Positions 49,501 to 60,497 of a stretch of 64,000 bases of DNA are shown piece after piece. Numbering within the stretch: the stretch's first letter is position 1; every line of letters begins with the position of its first letter. Position numbers and translations under genes: made by a program. The notes under the pieces are model-generated. The model was not told the origin of the DNA. It was given only the letters and a program-made list of their open reading frames with translations, and did not search any database. This stretch comes from Eudromia elegans (Eukaryota; Chordata; Aves; Tinamiformes; Tinamidae). The stretch covers positions 2,611,338 through 2,675,337 of the forward strand of contig PTEX01000006.1 of NCBI GenBank assembly GCA_003342815.1, read 5' to 3'.

Positions 49501-51964
49501 AACAAATTTTGCTTGTTCTTATCTCTGGAAGTCCCTTATATTTAAATTCATTTAGTAATTTTTACTATTTTTTCTTTTTTTTTTTTTAATTTAAAAACCT
49601 ATGTGGGCATTTCTGGAGAATGGTTTATTTGCCATGCAAGTAAGAAACGCAGGGAACAGATTTCTTTCTTTTCACTGATTTTTGAATGTGTAAGTGCCTG
49701 TATTGTAAAGCATTGTAAACTATCCTTTTACCTAGGTCTAAGACCTACTCCTTTTTTTTTTTTCCTTTCTTTCTCCACTTTATTTTTCTTCTAATGGGAT
49801 AGATTAGTTTTTGTCTGAGTTTTTGACTCAGACTTTGGAATCCATTACAATCCCACATGTCTAGGGTTTTTTAAAAGATAAATGCAGCAAATCATGTAAC
49901 AAAGGAAAGGAAAAAATGAAATTCTGAAGATTTCTTTGATAAATTTTCAGTGGCTTAGGAAAAGGATCCAAATACATTCTTAATATATTTGATCTTGATC
50001 CTTTCTGGAAACTGTTTATGGCACCAAATGTATCCATATATAGAAGACAGATTTTATTTAAGAAAGTATTAGAGTGCTAATGCAACATTTCAATTATTTG
50101 CCTTTTGAAAAGTGGTCTGTTTTGATATGTTAGCTGCAAATAGAGGAAATGAAGTGTTGATGTAGGAAGGAATAATTTACTATGTCTGGAGACTTCCAAA
50201 GCAAAACATCTGGATCAATTTGTTTACAAAGTCCCCGTAGATAAAAAGCACTATCTCTCCAAGGAATCGGTTTCAGAATCTTTCTGAAGAATCATTAAAA
50301 AAAAAAAAAAGTTGGCTATCATCGCACACAGAACGCTTTTGGGAATTGTTTATTAAGAAATCCAAAGAAAGTTTGAAATCGTGGGAGATCAGCTAGTTGC
50401 TGAAAATGGGGCATGGATTTATGGTTTTAATTAGGCCTAGCTGCCCTGTTTTTCTGCCCCTTCTCTCTCCCCCTTAAAACATAATAATTTTTAGAATCTG
50501 AGAAAAACCAGAGTTTGTGGGAGACATGACAGAGCTGGATAGAGAAGGGAGACAAAGCTTTGAGGTATTGGGATCCATATTTCACATGAGCATAAACATC
50601 CTATGAGAATGGAAATATATTGTGATGTAGGAAATAAAGCTGTTCTTTCCTAGCTCTTGTTGGTGTTGAAGACTGAGTCTGGCCCTTTAAAAAAAAAATA
50701 GTTTTAGCTTGAACATATTCTGGAAATAGAAAATAGAGGAAAGAGAATAGACAAAAGAAAATATATTTTTTTTTTGTTTTCGTTCAGTTGCCGCAGTCTT
50801 GCAAGAGTATTTAACTCCATTTACTGATAGTTCATCTGCTCTTAAAACAAGTTTTGGGTTCCTCCTTTAACAAATCTAAGCACAACCATTACTGCCATCA
50901 TAGTGAAATCTGCCGTGACTTTATCATTAAGTTACAAAGATAATTTTATTAAAATGTTAGTAGAAACTCCTTGGCAGTGTTCTGTGCATAATGCGGCCTT
51001 TGCAATTCTCCTATCACAGTTCCTAAAAGCAATGGTTTAGTTATGTTGACTAACAGTGTCACCATGGCCATAGCTCCTGAGGCCTGTGTTGGGATATGTT
51101 TTCAAAAGCTTCTTCATACATTTCCTACTCTGTGATATTCTTCAAGATGGGCTCTGAATTTGCAGATCTTCAACTTGGAAAGTTCTTGCCTGAGCTACAA
51201 CAGATGAAGAGTTAATGGATATTTTCCTCTAAGGAAACAGCTCTAGACCCTGTATGTGACCTTCGGAATTTGCAAATGTACCTTTTATGCATATTTTTAA
51301 TTAGAATACTGACACTGAAAATTAATTTTGTGGTTAGAGTGTTGATATGTTCAACTGTACTCTGCTACTTTCCTAAAAGAGTTTGGAATATGGGTCTGTA
51401 GATCTGTCCCCAGTGAACCCCAGGGCACATCTCCATCTCAGTAGTTCTTTCTGCTGTGGGCAGGAGTGAAACTTTGCTTTCTCCTGTGAGACATTATCCT
51501 TGGAGCTGCAAGTCCATTAAAGTATGTTGTGGAAGAAGGATGGGACAGAATATGGGCCCAATTTCATTCTAAGTTTGGTCATCTGGAGGCTGTGGTTCAG
51601 ACAAACTTCACTTCAGAGCCATACAAATTCAATTGCAGCTGAGAGTCCCATCGTTGTTGACACTATACTGAACTCATAAAGAATCTGGGCTCAACACAAA
51701 CAAACAGGATCATTATATAAATCAAAAGAAGATGAAAGTAGAACTCACATCTTTCAGCTTGAATACTAAGTCTGCCAGGAGAATAAAAGACACCTCCTGT
51801 AAGGGTGATGAATTGCACCTTCCTTTTGAATTCTCTTTTCTTAGTGAAGAGGAGGGGAGAATTGTCCTACTGAAGCCACATGAATATGGATTCTTCCTGG
51901 TTCCAGCATGCAGGTTTATTTAAAATTAGCATGTAGTTCTTAACATTTTTAATTCCTTTTGTGA
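46551..51964. other. AT-rich sequence, possible conserved noncoding elements
   Basis: The stretch 46560-47110 is rich in ordered TAAT/ATTA homeodomain-type cores (for example GAAATAATTGCCATGCTAAT at 46886-46905 and CCTAATTAGTGAGCC at 47041-47055). With 48590-48730 and 50370-50480 it has the look of conserved regulatory DNA. This is an impression from composition only. A weak exon-like piece at 47312-47390 (minus) and a weak MIR-like match at about 49110-49170 are also here. Confidence 0.3.
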
Positions 51965-52110
51965 CCATTACACCAGTCCTGTGAAGTGATGCTGATTATT
52001 GCCATCTTGGAGTTCTAACCGCAGGGAAATAAAATATTTGCTTTTCCCAAGATACTACAAAGTCATCACACTTGCCTGGATTAGCAGTCCTGCTCTTTCC
52101 AGATCGCACA
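51965..52110 (-). repeat. MIR-like relic, antisense to the plus strand
   Basis: The plus strand contains GATTATTGCCATCTTGGAG, TGCTTTTCCCAAGATACTAC, GCCTGGATTAGCAGTCCTGC and TCTTTCC. This follows the order of reverse-complement MIR (ATTATTATCCCCATTTTACA, TGACTTGCCCAAGGTCACAC, GGGATTCGAACCCAGG..., GCTCTTTCC). Confidence 0.5.
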
Positions 52111-52590
52111 GTTTTTACTTGATGCTGAGTCCTGTTGTGGAGGAAGTGTGTGTTCAAGCCGATGCTGGGAACATCTCCCTGTCGTGCGAAGGACATTGAA
52201 GAGATTTGGGGTTCTTTGCAGTGTTTCTGTTTCTTGGTATGGACCGTTGAGGTGTGTGCATTTTAACTGTTTAATGATGTGTATCTATACTTTTGTTAAT
52301 AATTATGCAATAGATTTTATGATCTCCAGCAGTGGGATCTAAGAAGTGGTTATATATCTATATTCCATTATAAAGTGATTTAGTCACACAACCCAAAGTT
52401 TAAGGTTTATTTTGCTGATGTGTTTTCTTTTGCAGTTCATTTAAAACGAGAAAACATTCTAATGCTTTCTTTATTTTGTTGATTAGTGGAATCTTCTCAT
52501 GGTCTTTTGGTAATTGCTGGAGAAATTAATGGAGTTTTTGGAAAATGTTCTAGGTTAAGTAAGTAAGAATTCAGAGTGGGATCCAAAAAA
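52111..52590. other. Unannotated noncoding DNA
   Basis: Nothing recognised. Confidence 0.5.
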
Positions 52591-52760
52591 GCACTTAGGT
52601 GCCTAAGCAGAAACTTAGGCGGAATTTAGGTACCTAAATCCAGATGAATGATCCAATCCCCACTCTGCGTAGGCACTGAGAGTCTGCATGGCTGAGGCTG
52701 CTGAAGTTGCTGAGAACCTGATGAGCACACACGTGCTCAGGGGTGCTGCTGTTTATATTG
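52591..52760. repeat. Possible ancient interspersed element with TTAGGYRCCTAA palindromes
   Basis: Contains CTTAGGTGCCTAAG (52594-52607, one mismatch pair at the centre), ACTTAGGC (52613-52620) and the perfect palindrome ATTTAGGTACCTAAAT (52624-52639), then GTAGGCACTGAG. This kind of repeated AGGCACCTAA word is known to me from dispersed, probably DNA-transposon-derived repeats of amniotes. The family and ends are not established. Confidence 0.4.
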
Positions 52761-53980
52761 TCCTGAGCACTGAGTTGGCTATTCACTGTTTCAGATAACA
52801 AGGTAGCCACAAGCTAATTGTTGTGGAGTCTAAATCTAGTCGCTGCACATCGAGCGTGTCGACTACATACTGGTTATGTTCAATTCACAAATCACAGTCC
52901 CTCCTTTAATTTTCATTCAAGATGGAGATCTCAAACTTGGTGCTTCCAATTCTATTGCAGGAACTGGTCCTGTGTTGGTTCAGGAAATCCTCTGCTGCAG
53001 AGCAACATTGCCAGATAATTTAAAATGACACTAAACCAATACAATAGAATTAGCAACTTCATTTATTAGTGATTTATGTATTGTATATCTGTACCAGTAG
53101 TAAGCATTGTCTAGCTAGACCAGTGGTTAATAGTATTCATTTAAAAGCTGTTTTAGCAATTTTTTTCTATGTTGCCTGTCCCTAAGTTAGTCTTGATCCT
53201 ACTGATTATATTCAGATATTTTTATTGGAAAGAGATGAATTACTCTTCATTAATTAAGATTTGACAGGATCTTGTCCAGCTTAATGGATCTGTGGATTTT
53301 TGGCAAAAACAAGCAAGCAAGCAAACAAAAACATACCAATTCATCAGTTCTTCCGTTAGTATCTTTTGATATTCTGGTTTAATTTCCAAGTCTCTGCAAG
53401 GATATCTTTGCTTATTTATTTATTTATTTAATTTCAGCAATAGGCATGAGATGGTTAAAGTAGAATACAGTGCACGTCACAGTGAAATATTATGATGAAA
53501 TGTTTTACTCCAGTGGCCAGATGAAGGACCAAATGAATAACCTGCTGAAATCTTGAGGACAATAGGGATTATGGTAGAGATTATATTTAACTTGCAGTGT
53601 TCAACTGGTTTTCAAAAAAAAAAAAAAAGTCACATGTTTTTAGATCTTTCTAAATGATCCAACCCAACCTTGAAAGTGCAGTGATGTGAACCAATTGCTA
53701 TGTCCCAGTCCTTGAAGAGGTAGTGTTCCCATCCCCTGCTCTCCAAAACAGAGAGGTTTAATACAACCCAGAATGCTCATCATGCATAATTTTGCAGGAA
53801 TGGGTAAAGTAGCCTCTAATAAATCATGTTGTGCTAGAATAAGTCAGGAGATACAGACTGCCATCAGGCTTTAACCACATTTTAGAATCAGAATTTTGCT
53901 AATGTGTCTCATAAAAGACAAAATGCCTATTGAATCTGCTCTGCCATATTATGAGTAGTCTTACTTCATTATATTCTCAC
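52761..53980. other. Unannotated noncoding DNA with small simple repeats
   Basis: CAAG/CAAA units (53310-53330), (TTTA)n (53412-53431) and an A run (53615-53629). No gene seen. Confidence 0.5.
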
Positions 53981-54184
53981 TGTTCTGGATGCCAGTATTT
54001 TATAGAAATTGAGCCTATTTTCAGTGGTTTAGGAGAGAAGCCGGTACAAATATGTCTGGGAAGTAAATCCTTCATAAAAATATCTGCTCTGGTGCTTGCC
54101 TTTCTCTCAGTGACAGGAGATATCTTTGCAGGAAAATGGACATATACCACAGAGCTTAAAGGGAAACACCCCAGAGTTTCAACA
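53981..54184 (-). CDS. Candidate exon G of an unidentified minus-strand gene
   Basis: A 204-bp segment between an acceptor AATGCATGCAG (54185 upward) and a good donor CA|GTGAGA (53975-53980). It is fully open for 67 codons, entering with 1 base and leaving with 2. The peptide includes VYVHFPAKISPVTERKASTR and SPKPLKIGSISIKYWHPEQ. Its entry phase fits the exit phase of candidate exon F. The pyrimidine tract sits some distance from the AG, so the acceptor is only fair. An unrelated open frame covers the same bases on the plus strand. Protein not recognised. Confidence 0.4.
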
Positions 54185-57100
54185 CTGCATGCATTTGTTA
54201 TGTACAAGAGAAATAATGTTTTGCAAGCATTTTATATACAGTCCATGAGGCTTGTGAGATTTTAATTAGTATGAAAACAAAAAGGCAGATAGGAAAGAAG
54301 CAGGGTAATACTGAAAGGGCACATATATTAGCATCCTGATGAATCACTCTTAAATAAGGAATGTAACAGCATTACTTGTATACAGTAAAATAGTGAAACT
54401 TATAGTGTCGGTAGACATGCTGCTACTACTTCTGGTTTATAGTGTCCACTAGATACAAGAATCTAAAAACGGCAGTGACAGCAAACAGCATGAACCGTTC
54501 CACTAATCCACAGCAGCTGCCAAGAGCGTCCTCTGCAGCCCAGCATTACACTTGATAACCAGACTGATTTCAAGAACTAACATTCTGTAGCTGTAAAAAA
54601 GTGCTCTACCTGCTGTAGGGCAAATAAATGTTTTAAGGCTAGTCCCTAAGTTCAGAGGGCAGGATGCGGAAGTGAAAGTCCAGAATTCCTTTCTTGTTCA
54701 TGATACACGATTACTAGAAAAGAGGCAGTCAATGATTTGAGTTTCTGTAGCATTCAGCTACCCAGAATGGAATTCCATTGATGGGGAGGATGAATAACAG
54801 TGAATTTGTTTTACAGTTGCCATGATATGCTCAGACCTCTGTGAGACTCTTGACTGAGTTCCATGTGCTGTTCGCACTGTGCAAATCAATGTAGTCCATA
54901 CTGTATGAATTAAAACTGTTCAGCTGATAGGTCATATAAAGTAATTGTGGAATCCTCCTTTGAGGAGAGTGTTTCTAATGCAGCCTGATGTTCAATTTCT
55001 TTATCAAAGCTTTGAAATGTAATGTTAGAGCTGAGAGAATTTACCGACAGAACAAAAAATACCAGAGAATTAAATATAATTCATAATTGTAATTGTCTTA
55101 GGTGTTTTTTTTTTTTTTGCAAATTCTGACTTTAAATGATAGCTGAATCATTATACATGAAAACATACAGTGATAATGGAGAATTATTTTTATCTTCAGG
55201 AACAATCCAAAGAATTGCTAAGTGCAGTTCTCTGAGCAGCATATATTTTAGTAAGGGTCATATCTAAACACAACAAACGTTGCTATGCTTAAAAGGTGGA
55301 ATGTGTATTAGGGGTTAATCTCTGAATATTCTTCATAATACACAGTGTATATCCAATTGAGAGGGAGCTTCCAGTGTGCCAGTGTTACTGAATAGTTGGA
55401 CAACTGAGAAGAAATGTTATGTCATCAGGGAGAATAACCAGTCCTGTTATCCATGTTTTCATAGTGAAGTCGGAAGGAGCTGATCTAAGAGCTACAGTGC
55501 TGCAGTCTTGCAGTTTATAAAACATGGTTTAGGTGTTTGACAGATGAACTTCTCAAATCTATGGCTGTCAAAGGTGTTATTTCCTCTGTCTGTTAGACAA
55601 ACTCAGCCTAGAGTGCTAATGCCAATGGTAATTAAGAGTAAAGGAGCAATTTACCTAGAACTGTGGTGGTGCATTTTCTACATTTAAACCAGGAATGAAT
55701 TGTTTTCTGTAAGAGATTTATAGCACGAGTGATTACAATGTCCAGATATGGGAACAAGACAGAATGAACCACTGTAGTCAGTGAGGTGTAGAAGGTCTGG
55801 TTATTTAGCTAACTTGGCTTACAGATCTGTGATGCTAGAGAACGTGTGTAGTCGGCAGAGCACAGGAATGTGGTAGTGATGCAAGTGAATGCAGTTACTG
55901 CTCGTGCTTTCGTTGTTTTAAGCTCTGTTCCAGGCTTTATAGAAAGGACTGAGGGAACATCCTGCAGAAAAAACATGCGTTGAATTGTTTAGGCAGGAAT
56001 TGTGTTTATTGCCTCAATGTTCTTACCTTCCCATTCCAAGGCTCACTTTGTGATATACCAGCCAGCTAAACTTCACTTATCGGGTTAGTTAGAATGCCTA
56101 GAGAAATAAGGAAGGTCTGTTCTTCTATTCTGCTGATAAAATGATGTTTTAATATGATGTGTGGACCTAGGAAACAGTAATAAAAGGTTTTGAAAATTGC
56201 CCTGAGGTGTTTTTTTTTTTTTTTTTTAAAGTTTTCTCTTTTAATTCAGAGTGACATAACTTTGATTTTTCCCTGACCTTCTGGGGTACTGAAGTGCTTA
56301 GGCAGGTCTCAGTTCATGAATACATTTTTATTCTACACCGTAATAGATTGTGTAAAAATTTAAGTGTTAGGGCTTGATTATATTCACATGCTCAATGCTC
56401 CAGGCAAGGAACTACAGCATTTTTTTTGTATTCAATAACTGGATTTCTAGCAAAAGTTGTAAGTTAATCTCAGTGGAGGCTAGAGGCAAAACTATAACAA
56501 AAAAAAAAAAAGAGAGAAAGTCATTGTTTAGCTCATTTCCTTCCTGTGCTGTGAAGTGAATGGTCTGAAACACACCTGGACAAGCTGGACATTCCTGCAA
56601 GAAGTTTTAGTAGAAATGGGCATGTTGGTAATTCAAGGCTGATTTTCTTTGAGTGCTTTTTTGAGAGCCATAGAAGGGCAAGTGACAGGCGAACTTATAA
56701 GGAGGCTGATAGAAACCAGGGCACTCTACTGTCATTTGGTGTAAGTACCCTTATCTGACTATCAGGTGTTGCTGTCAATATGTGATATGATACAAGAGGA
56801 TGATTTTGCACCCCTGAACAGCTCAAAAGAGCAAGGGGTTATATTTTCAGTGCTTGAATATCTGCGGACCAGATCGCATCTTCTGTTGCTTCCACAAAGG
56901 CCGAGATTTTACAAGATTTTTCAGCTCTTAGTTCTGATTTATATATATGGGCCTCTTACTGGATGAGAACAGTCCTTGTTCAGTATGTTAGACACAGTTT
57001 CTCTCACTGATGGTATTGGCTGCATAACTTTGTCACATGAGCAAGTGGTTAATTTTTGCACCTGACTATTTTCTAGAAGTCATATTGGACCATGTGCATG

Positions 57101-57768
57101 AAGTGCAGATATTAATTGTGAAGACCTCCCTGGTGGTTGAAAATGTTGGCTTTGATCCTCCACTCAGGATAACGCGCATGACTCCCTGGCTAGTAGACCT
57201 TGGAGAACAGAGTCCAGTGGATCTGAGCAACGGTTCTAGGTGACAGCATGGTCAGATGCAGAGGAGGACTGCAGTGTACAGTCTCACAACGTCTGGATCA
57301 GCCTCGGGGACTGTCCCATGGGATATGATTCCAGAATGTCTCCTCCTGACAGATTGCTGCTGATTAATTTCCTGTGTAGATTCTTGTGTAAGTGTGTGCA
57401 GGACAAATGATACCAGGAGTTGCTATCTTAGCAGGTGTCATTCAGGAGGATTTACATTTAAATTCATACCCTACCAAAATCTAAATTATCTTTCCTCTAT
57501 AGGTGAGCCTTCTGGCCTTTCAAGACCCTTGAATTTCTCTTTCTAGTTTATCTTCCCTTTTAAAAAATAAATGGCTTTAGCAAGCATAGAACACTATTTC
57601 TTCCTTCACCCCATCCAAGGCAATTGAAATAGTTGCTGGAGAGGGCAATTTCTGTTTTTAATACAAATTTTTGATGCCCAAGGTTTTGATTAAATTGCAG
57701 AGAATGTTCAGCTAACTAGTAATGGAAGTAAGTGGCACTTTGTAATGAACTATTACTAGATCACTTAC
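54185..57768. other. Probable intron between candidate exons G and F
   Basis: No repeat recognised apart from T runs (55107-55119 and 56210-56227). A short minus-strand frame at about 56425-56500 follows a long polypyrimidine tract and TTATAG acceptor, but its phase fits neither neighbour. Plus-strand frames at 56766-56966 and 57037-57243 are unsupported. Confidence 0.4.
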
Positions 57769-58043
57769 AGTCAGGCAGCAACCATATGGAGTATACATGT
57801 GTATGCTTGTCCAGCACTGACATGGAAATCGGTCTCGCCCACGTGACCTGTGTTAACTGAGGAAATTCTATATTCAAGCCAACTGCGACACTTTCCAGAT
57901 GCCAGAGGCAAACCTGCTCTAATCCCATAATCCCATTTCATAATATAGACTTCCATGTAGTTTGGAGCACAAAACCAGAATGTATCTTGCTCAGCTGCAA
58001 TATTTAGCTTGGTCTTCATTCTGGTGGCTTCACTGCATTCCAG
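57769..58043 (-). pseudogene. Candidate exon F, with in-frame TGA near its end
   Basis: A 275-bp segment framed by a strong acceptor (TTCCTGTCTCCTGCAG, just above 58043) and a perfect donor CT|GTAAGT (57763-57768). It is open from its first codon for 89 codons. The peptide includes NIAAEQDTFWFCAPNYMEVY and IMKWDYGIRAGLPLASGK, rich in aromatic and beta-strand-like alternation. The only stop is TGA at 57771-57773, one codon before the exit. It could be a CGA codon changed by CpG decay, or a genuine terminal stop. Entry phase 0, exit phase 2; the exit matches exon G. This is one of the best exon calls in the window. Protein family not recognised, so no function is given. Confidence 0.5.
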
Positions 58044-58194
58044 CTGCAGGAGACAGGAATTTGAAAATGCTTTACTTGAGCCAAATTTTTAGTCTTTAAT
58101 TGAACAAAATATTCAGCGGGCAATGTAGTTCAGTATCTTCTGTCCTTGCCAATGAACTTGAGGCATAGAGATAGGCAGAGCTCCTTCTTTATGT

Positions 58195-58413
58195 CATTCT
58201 ATCCTGGGGGGTGCAAAGGTCTTGTTATGTGGCTGTATTTGTATTAATTCCCTTCCCAAACCTGCAAAACATGTATTCTTTGATGGCACATAAGTGAGGC
58301 ATCTACTCCATGCAACTGCAAGAGAAGATTTAAGATATGGGTCATTGACTTTGTTCTGAAACACTTTTAGGAACCTACGGGTTTCAAAAAACATTTGAAG
58401 AGAGCACGGCATA
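58195..58413 (-). CDS. Weaker candidate exon between E and F
   Basis: An acceptor ACCCTTTCAG lies just above 58413. One base then an open frame of about 72 codons follow, starting MPCSLQMFFETRRFLKVF and stopping with TGA at 58194. The entry phase fits the exit phase of candidate exon E. No good donor is seen inside: the possible GCAG|GTTTGG at 58256-58262 is poor and would not fit exon F. It may be a broken exon, an alternative last exon or chance. Confidence 0.25.
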
Positions 58414-59806
58414 CTGAAAGGGTTGTTCTGCCTGCTGCCTTATTCCATGACACACACCTAAACCTGCCATGTTCTGTGGGTATTAATCCTCATCTGCAAA
58501 TACTTTTATGCGGCAAAGAACGGACAGCTCAAGACTAGGACTGATTTTTTAGATGATTTAATGGTCCTTTAAAAATATACAAATAAAAAATGTTTAGTAA
58601 ATCATACGCTTTAATCACTGTTGATAGTTCAAGAAAGGACTGAGACTAGAATGTTTCATAAAGAATTTTTTATTTATAAAAATAATCAGAGGAAACATTG
58701 AGATGACGTGTATTGCAAGCCTTTGTTTTGAAAAGACAATTCCTGTGATAGTCAGTGAGATTCAATCTGCTTTACAGTTATTTTGAATTAGGTTTAATTT
58801 TTATTTCTCCTTTATTACACTTTCTTGTGACAACTTAAGCAGCAAGGTGGCTAACTTTTAGAGTCATTGTTTATTGATATAAAAATAAAATTATCTTCCA
58901 TTGCTCTAGTTTGTCCCTCACCACCAAGAATCTCAAAGGATTTTACTAACTGTATCATATTTATAGCCATCACTTTGCTCGCTACTGAGAAATACCTCTA
59001 ATGCAGAATGAATCTACGCATCAACAATGAGCAGCTTCTGTTTTAAGGTCCAAAGGGAGTTTCCCATTAACTTGAGCAATCAGAGAAACTAGTGTTCTTC
59101 TGCGTGACGGGCAGGGAGGCCCTGTGCTACGATAGCTTTCCTCTGTTACAACCTAAAACCCCAAGACTATTTACAAACCCTTGGATTCTGTGAATGGGAG
59201 GGACGCAAATTCCCAGGAAGCAATTTGTATTTAGAAAGAATGCACAGGCTAAGCACGGCTTCTGGTTCAGTTTGTATTGATTATGTAACAGCAGGTTATA
59301 CCATCTGTTCAGCAGTGGGTCTGTATCATTCTGCATGCTTCTGCCACATATTTCTCTTGATGAACTTGTGCTTGGGTTTCAACTTAGGTTGGGGTAGTGG
59401 GTGTTCCAAGAGAAAAATGTGTCGTATTCTTCTCCTTGGTTTTGCTGATATTTACCCTAAGTGCCTTCTTGTGATGTGATGGGTGGACAACAGCATCTTT
59501 AACAGATGGCTTTCACATGCTATTGCATAATTATTTTTCAAGTGGCTTCTAAAAGCAGATGTTTCCATGTCTTTGTTCTTTCCCCTCCTGACACTTTAAC
59601 ACAAACAGCAGATTCCACTGCTGCTGTCCTTTAGATCTAGTGAAGAAAATACCATAGCAGTGATGTTGGAGTTCTTCAGCCTATTTGCAATCATAGATAT
59701 GCACAGGCAACATTCTCCTCCCTTTCTGCCTTGTCACTAGCAGTCCTTGCAGATGTTATCTCGGGCTTTCTCTTTTAGAAACACTGTCTCTATGACCTTT
59801 GCTTAC
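58414..59806. other. Probable intron, nothing recognised
   Basis: Unique-looking AT-rich sequence. A minus-strand frame at 59127-59336 has no splice support. Confidence 0.4.
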
Positions 59807-60125
59807 AGTTTATATTTAATCTTTACTGTCTTCCAAGATTTTGTTTCTAGTAGTATCCTGAACTGTGAATCTTGTACCCTCTGGTATTTCAGCGTATAAT
59901 GTTTTTCCTTATGTTGAGGTATATCATAACGTGCCACCTCTGGCTTCTCTGTCACTGTGAAAACTCTTTGGCATGATTTTGGATTTTTTTTGTCAAGTAG
60001 CCCCATTTTCTTTTCCTCTTTCAGAGACAGAGGTTCAATAACTGGATATTCCCATTGTTTACAGAAATAGTCCTGCTTTCCTGCAAACCATTTTGTAAGA
60101 AGATTTCTAATTCATCTAGTTGTTC
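59807..60125 (-). pseudogene. Candidate exon E, with a one-base frameshift
   Basis: A 319-bp segment from acceptor TTGGTCTTTCAG (just above 60125) to donor CT|GTAAGC (59801-59806). The first codons read EQLDELEIF in the entry frame. From about 60095-60103 the protein-like reading moves to another frame (KWFAGKQDYFCKQWEYPVIE, then after a Lys-rich stretch NPKSCQRVFTVTEKPEVARY) and stays open to the donor. One missing base explains this exactly: 319 plus 1 gives 106 codons and 2 bases, with phase 0 entry and phase 2 exit. The composition is strongly protein-like (Lys, Glu, Tyr, Gln). Known family: none that I recognise. A sequencing indel instead of a real mutation cannot be excluded. Confidence 0.5.
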
Positions 60126-60320
60126 CTGAAAGACCAAGGAAACACAGCTAAGAATGAAATAAAGGGCAGGCCCAGACAAGTTTCATCCAGACATAATTTA
60201 TCATTGCAAAAGATGAATTTCAGCTGTTAGCCTAAAATGATGATAAATGCTTGGATCAAGAAAACAAAAGCTTTCTAGTAAATCTACTCTGTGTCTTAAT
60301 TTAAACCTCATGGATTTTAC
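60126..60320. other. Short probable intron between exons D and E
   Basis: 195 bp between donor GAG|GTAAAA (60315-60320) and acceptor CTTTCAG| (60126-60132) on the minus strand. Exon D leaves in phase 0 and exon E enters in phase 0. Confidence 0.4.
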
Positions 60321-60488
60321 CTCCAGCATGTGGGACATAATTTGATGATAAGGCACTACAGCTGCATGATAGATGTTGTCCTATTCTGATTCTGGGTTAT
60401 ATACTAATTGCTCGGTGTGAGTTCTACTTTCTTCACTTTGATCTTCCTCTTTGCTAGATTTTTCAGGGAAATTTTGTGAGAGCTTTAC
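60321..60488 (-). pseudogene. Candidate exon D, with in-frame TAG
   Basis: A 168-bp (56-codon) segment between an acceptor TCTTTTCAG (60489-60497) and donor CTGGAG|GTAAAA (60315-60320). The reading (SSKEEDQSEESRTHTEQLVY, then after the stop DNIYHAAVVPYHQIMSHMLE) stays in one frame on both sides of a TAG at 60381-60383, codon 36. That is what a single-base nonsense change in a real exon would look like. The acceptor's upstream pyrimidine tract is cut off by a CR1 insertion starting at about 60498. The bases after the AG (GTAAAG) also look like a donor, so the 5' edge is uncertain. Protein not recognised. Confidence 0.45.
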
Positions 60489-60497
60489 CTGAAAAGA

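Noticed and set aside
53648-53680. GATCCAACCCAACC-like text resembling a CR1 3' end
   Set aside because: The following sequence does not continue like CR1 and no octamer tail is present.
53930-54265. 111-codon plus-strand frame over exon G
   Set aside because: No splice or start support. The minus-strand reading has both splice motifs and consistent phase, so I prefer it, without being certain.
56425-56500. Frame after a long pyrimidine tract and TTATAG acceptor
   Set aside because: Short, stops with TAG, no donor, and its phase does not fit exons F or G.
57037-57243. 68-codon plus-strand frame with protein-like text
   Set aside because: No splice sites or neighbouring frames on the plus strand support it.
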